The position numbers and the translations under genes were made by a program. The notes under the pieces are model-generated. The model was not told where the DNA came from and searched no databases. It was given only the letters and a program-made list of their open reading frames with translations. A DNA stretch of 24,983 nucleotides from Polysphondylium violaceum. Its lineage: Eukaryota > Evosea > Eumycetozoa > Dictyosteliales > Dictyosteliaceae. Below, piece by piece: positions 21,501 to 24,983 of the stretch. Where the stretch lies: contig AJWJ01000345.1 of NCBI GenBank assembly GCA_000277445.1, positions 1 to 24,983 on the forward strand, written 5' to 3'. The first letter of the stretch is position 1. Each line of letters begins with the position of its first letter.

Positions 21501-24410
21501 GGAACAAATTCACAATACTATGTCCCAGAGAGATTCTTTTCACTATTCCTCTCTCTATTGGAAACCAATGATTTGGCAATCAATATCTATACATTAGACA
21601 ACAATGAAAGCAATAGTTCAAAATCATCATTTAGCAATAGTGAATCGCCAATGCTATCACCCAGTAGTCCTAGATTCTCTCTTGCCATCACCAGCCCAAA
21701 CAATAATCTTTCCAATTTTACAGCAAGTCAAAAAGTTAGAAATGGTAGATCAAGTTCATTTAACGCGCGTTCAGGCTGGGCTTTGGTTTCATCTCTCTTG
21801 CCAATTCTTCCCAAATCAATTTCATCATCTGCACTCTTTGAATTGAATGGTATTTGGGAAGCTTTTCCAGAGAGACCAGATATCTTTCAATATAGTAGAA
21901 AGTTTGCACTCGATTTCATTCCCAACGGTGTATTTGGTAGATTCCTTTCCAGATTGATGCAAGTAACTCATTTGGTCAAGTGTTGGAACAATGCAGCCAT
22001 TCTTTCACCCGATCCAGTATTAAATGTAATATCATCAAATGATCTCACTCAAAGACCCAATGAAAGAATATTGGTATATGTTGATCATGAATCCAATACA
22101 ATTGAAATTACAACTCGTCTTGTAAAGGCCTCTATGTTGTCTTGTCAAATCTATAGTATTTTTGAATCATTGATTGGTAAATACTACAAGATCACCTATA
22201 AAACTTTAATTGCATGCTCCCATTGTGTTAGTCATCGCATGTCTACACCATACTACTTTAAATTAGATGATATTGAATCGTCATTGTTCAAAGGTGACTT
22301 AAATGTCTATTGTCAATATTCACGTCACATCAACTCTGCAAATGGTGCCGATGTTGTCAATAGCACCACAAGTAATTCTAAATCACCAAGTGGAAACAAT
22401 ACACCAAGAGCCACCAGAAAAGAATCTAAAGGAAGTCCAGCAGCTGCTTCTTCTCTTGAAAATGCTTCTCGTAAAGACTCTAAAGGATCTCACTCACCAT
22501 TGTCTGTGTTTAACATTGAAAGAAAAGAATCAAACTCCTCCCTTGGATCATCAAGTGGTGCTGTTCCATTGGATCTATCAACACCAGTACCAGTGAAAAG
22601 CATTTTATTGGATCAATATGCTTTGATGCAATTTATAAAGGAAATTGATTTCAAAGAAATTGAAGTCCTCCCAGCTGATCATACCATGAATGAAAGTGGA
22701 TTTGTCAGTCATTCAATGGGCATGTATGGAAATCAATTTGTCAATATAAAGACATTTAATCAACCATCATCAAGCGATCCATCTCTTTGTGCCAAGGTTG
22801 TATCAATGTTTAGACAAGAGGCTCTATCACTCTATAGCTTTAAACATAGTAATGTATTGAATATTATTGGTGTATCATTGAATCCAATTGCAATCATCAC
22901 AGAGAATCCAACATTTGGAAACAAAGGTAGTACCACTCTCTCTGAATATATTCAAGATCGTCAAAAACATCCAGAAATTCAATGGAACATTAAACTTAAA
23001 ATCGCCATTGATATTGCCAGAGCCATGGAGAGACTTCAATCTCAAACATATCTTTTAACCAATTTAAATTCCTCAAGTATTGTTTTGGAAAAGAGTAATA
23101 ATAACAACAATGATGATGAAGGCGTTATTGCCAAACTCAGTGATTTCTCCATGGCATCACCATTATCATCACTCTTTCCATCAAATGCCTCGCCAAAACC
23201 TTGGAACTCACCAGAGGTATTGCAAAAATTACACTATCACGAACTTACCGACGTCTATTCCTATGGTATTATATTGTATGAACTCTTGACAAGATCCATT
23301 GCATTCCAAGATCACGAAAGATTTGCTAACATGGTCATCGCAGGACAAAGACCATCCATCCCACCCGATTGTTTACCATCATTTGCAGATTTAATTAAAG
23401 ATTGTTGGTCAAGTGATCCACTCAATAGACCCACATTCCAATATGTTATTTCTCAATTGCTATTGATTAAAAAGGAAATTGAATCACGTGAAAACAACTA
23501 TAAATCATTGGCATCTGATACAAACATCTATTCAAATCTTCCACTTCCCAGCGGTGGTTCGGTCATTTATCAAGATAAAATTATTCATTTTGGTGGTTGG
23601 AATGGGTCAACTAAACCTCACTCAAATGTCTATGCATTGAATCTCACCAGTATGTTGTTTGAAGACAAGCTCAATGTAGTGTTGAATAACAAACAATCAT
23701 CCACCTATAAAGCATTTTATAGTCATATGCAATCAGAATACAATGAAGAGAACCTCGTATTTTATGAAGCCATCAAAACATTTAAATCTCTACCAAATGT
23801 TACACCAGAGGACAGAGAAATCATCAAGATTCAAGCCAAAAAGATATTCCAAGCTTTTATTGGTGACGGTGCACCCAAAGAAATTAATCTACCATTTGCA
23901 TTGAAAACCGAATTAAAGAAAAAGATTGAAAGTGTTGATGGACCATCAGTTACCGTATTTAATGATACACTTTCATTTGTTATCTCTTCCATTGATGACA
24001 GTTTTCATAGATTTAAATTTGCAACACCATCAACGAGTAAAAATGGATGGGTTTGTATCAATACCAAAGGAAACTCACCACCTCCAATGGTAGGTCACTC
24101 GAGTGTCCTTTGGAATGGTCATTTGGTTGTCATTGGTGGTTGGTTTGAAAGAACAAGACAATTGTCTCAAATTTATTTATTAAATTTAGAAAGTTTTGAA
24201 TGGAGCACATACAACTGCACCGGTGATATTCCTCCCTCCTCTTCTGCAGCCATGAACACAACTCTACATGGTGACTATCTCTTGGTTTACTATGAAAGAG
24301 GTGCAGATTCAACATCACAGCAAACAGTGTATAGACTATCATTGGACTCGTTTGTTTGGTTTGGCTTAAAGCTGTCAAATATTTCAAATAATTCTATTAA
24401 CGAGATATAA
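17086..24410 (+). CDS. roco9: Roco-family protein: RhoGAP-like, PH/GRAM-like, LRR, Roc, COR, pseudokinase, kelch/RGS (2400 aa)
   Basis: Exons 17086..18862, 18923..19629 and 19692..24410 join to 2401 codons. Segments: Ser/Thr/Asn-rich 1-388; RhoGAP-like ~389-680, split by a ~100-residue low-complexity insert; PH/GRAM-like ~695-795 (GNLWLFHKQIVW); leucine-rich repeats ~815-1078; Roc GTPase with P-loop GEKQSGKS (1112-1119), WEFEG (1169-1173) and THLD (1235-1238); COR ~1290-1700 with a Ser/Asn-rich insert; linker; kinase-like ~1813-2090; kelch motif ~2115; RGS ~2152-2270; further kelch-like repeats to the end. Roco proteins are GTPase scaffolds of the LRRK2 class. Here the kinase keeps VNIK Lys1848 and DFS Asp1979, but the HRD position reads LTN (Asn1952), so it is probably catalytically inactive. 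The symbol is tentative, from my memory that D. discoideum roco9 is the RhoGAP-bearing member. Tandem Thr, Gln and Ser runs are normal for this genome. Confidence 0.95.
17215..17235 (+). repeat. (CAA)7 polyglutamine tract
   Basis: Seven CAA codons in the N-terminal low-complexity part of the Roco protein (residues 44-50). Confidence 0.9.
18478..18519 (+). repeat. (ACC/ACT)14 polythreonine tract
   Basis: Fourteen consecutive Thr codons (four ACC, then ACT, ending ACC) inside the low-complexity insert that interrupts the RhoGAP-like domain. Mixed codons mean it is not a pure slippage array. Confidence 0.9.
18863..18922 (+). other. Roco intron 1 (60 bases)
   Basis: Donor GTAAAT and acceptor TTTTTAG. 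Splicing joins LLNYYQT to ETLLHLMIRKMN within the RhoGAP-like domain (phase 1). Reading through would reach a stop within a few codons. Confidence 0.85.
19630..19691 (+). other. Roco intron 2 (62 bases)
   Basis: Donor GTAAGT and acceptor TTATAG, phase 0. It joins LKDLQ to ELNLNRNKFKLLPGDL, completing a leucine-rich repeat, which supports the splice. Confidence 0.9.
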
Positions 24411-24735
24411 AATAAAGAAAACAATTGAACCATAGATTGCTATTTTTGTTACAACGTAATTTACATAACATTGTTTACAAACTCTACTCTTGTTCCAAAC
24501 CATATCATTTACATTGTAAAACTTTGAATCTTTTAAATATTTATTTTCAATCCAATTTGAACTACAATCTGAACAAAATACTTTTCCTATAGGATAATTT
24601 TATTTTTATTAATATCTTTTTTAATTTTACATGAATTATATACTACTAACCACATAATCTACAATGATGTTTTCTTGTTAATAATGAAAATTCTTTATTA
24701 CAAGATTTATTTTTACATTGGGTTTCGCTGCTCAT
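24384..24735 (-). CDS. Small FYVE-type zinc finger protein with C-terminal membrane helix, 95 aa, two exons
   Basis: Exons on the minus strand are 24735..24651 and 24586..24384, with a 64-base intron (donor GTTAGT, acceptor CCTATAG). The joined frame has 96 codons with the stop. Eight cysteines (7, 12, 25, 28, 33, 36, 65, 68) follow FYVE spacing: C-X4-C-X12-C-X2-C-X4-C-X2-C-X28-C-X2-C. The phosphatidylinositol-3-phosphate-binding core is present as RKHHCR (21-26), and RVC at 63-65. The N-terminal WxxD motif is absent, and the first knuckle is CX4C instead of the usual CX2C. Residues 76-91 (KIAIYGSIVFFILYLV) form a probable membrane segment, then NRII. FYVE domains bind PI3P on endosomes; anchoring such a finger directly by a tail helix is unusual. 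The coding end overlaps the Roco coding end by 27 bases, tail to tail. Function inferred only from the fold. Confidence 0.8.
24411..24416 (+). terminator. Poly(A) signal of the Roco gene
   Basis: AATAAA immediately follows the Roco stop codon (24408-24410). Cleavage here would end the transcript inside the antisense exon 2 of the FYVE gene. Confidence 0.45.
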
Positions 24736-24983
24736 TTTCTTTATTATATTATTACTACTGATGCGGAAATGAAAAATAAGGTCCCTTATAAATACTTTTT
24801 ATTTTTTTTGCTCGTTAAAAAAACTTAAAAAATTAAGAGTTGCTTTGTCACCACATTTTTAAGATTCCTAAGCTTTTACTATTTATTTTTTGACATGGCA
24901 AATGTTTTGTTTCTCAGTGATTATCTCAAAAGAGACAGAGATATGTACTAAAGATATACAAATAATTCTTTTTTTTTTTTTTT
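24736..24983. other. AT-rich flank upstream of the FYVE gene
   Basis: No feature seen apart from T and A homopolymers, with a T run reaching the window edge. It presumably holds the promoter of the minus-strand FYVE gene. Confidence 0.5.

Noticed and set aside
24130-24387. Minus-strand 85-codon frame opposite the Roco end
   Set aside because: It is a shadow of the Roco kelch region. The real minus-strand gene here is the spliced FYVE gene, which uses another frame and ends at 24384.
1-24983. CRISPR array, transposon or virus-derived element
   Set aside because: No regularly spaced repeats, terminal repeats, reverse transcriptase, integrase, transposase or capsid-like frame was seen.

Overview
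The window looks like nuclear DNA from a dictyostelid social amoeba (Dictyostelium group). The basis is very AT-rich spacers with long A and T runs, short introns (60-93 bases) with GTATGT/GTAAGT/GTTAGT-type donors, low-complexity Asn/Gln/Thr/Ser stretches in proteins, an iterative type I polyketide synthase split by one early intron, and a Roco-family protein with an RGS/kelch tail. Spacers contain G-rich and fairly GC-rich patches, which argues mildly against D. discoideum itself and for a relative such as D. purpureum. This species guess is inference.

Layout: (1) 1-6732, minus strand: 5' part of a large polyketide synthase (KS-AT-DH-MT-ER-start of KR visible), running off the left edge. 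(2) 6733-10807: about 4 kb without a convincing gene, acting as the upstream region of the PKS, with paired G-rich boxes, a cluster of GTGATCAC motifs and a 20-base perfect palindrome. (3) 10808-13026, minus strand: a five-exon gene for the GPI-transamidase subunit PIG-T, 627 residues. (4) 13027-17085: another spacer of about 4 kb, with a G-rich box near 13541-13576 and two small head-to-head ORFs (14705-14875 minus and 14885-15130 plus) that may or may not be genes. (5) 17086-24410, plus strand: a three-exon gene for a 2400-residue Roco protein with RhoGAP-like, PH/GRAM-like, LRR, Roc, COR, kinase-like, kelch and RGS segments. (6) 24384-24735, minus strand: a compact two-exon gene for a 95-residue FYVE-type zinc finger with a C-terminal membrane segment. 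Its coding end overlaps the Roco coding end by 27 bases.

The genes do not form a pathway. The PKS makes an unknown polyketide, PIG-T attaches GPI anchors in the ER, the Roco protein is a signalling scaffold, and the FYVE protein probably sits on phosphoinositide-bearing membranes. The most interesting items are the Roco protein, which joins three kinds of G-protein-related module to a kinase domain lacking the catalytic Asp and a RhoGAP domain lacking its arginine finger, and the tiny FYVE-membrane protein overlapping its tail. I saw no tRNA, rRNA, CRISPR array or transposon.
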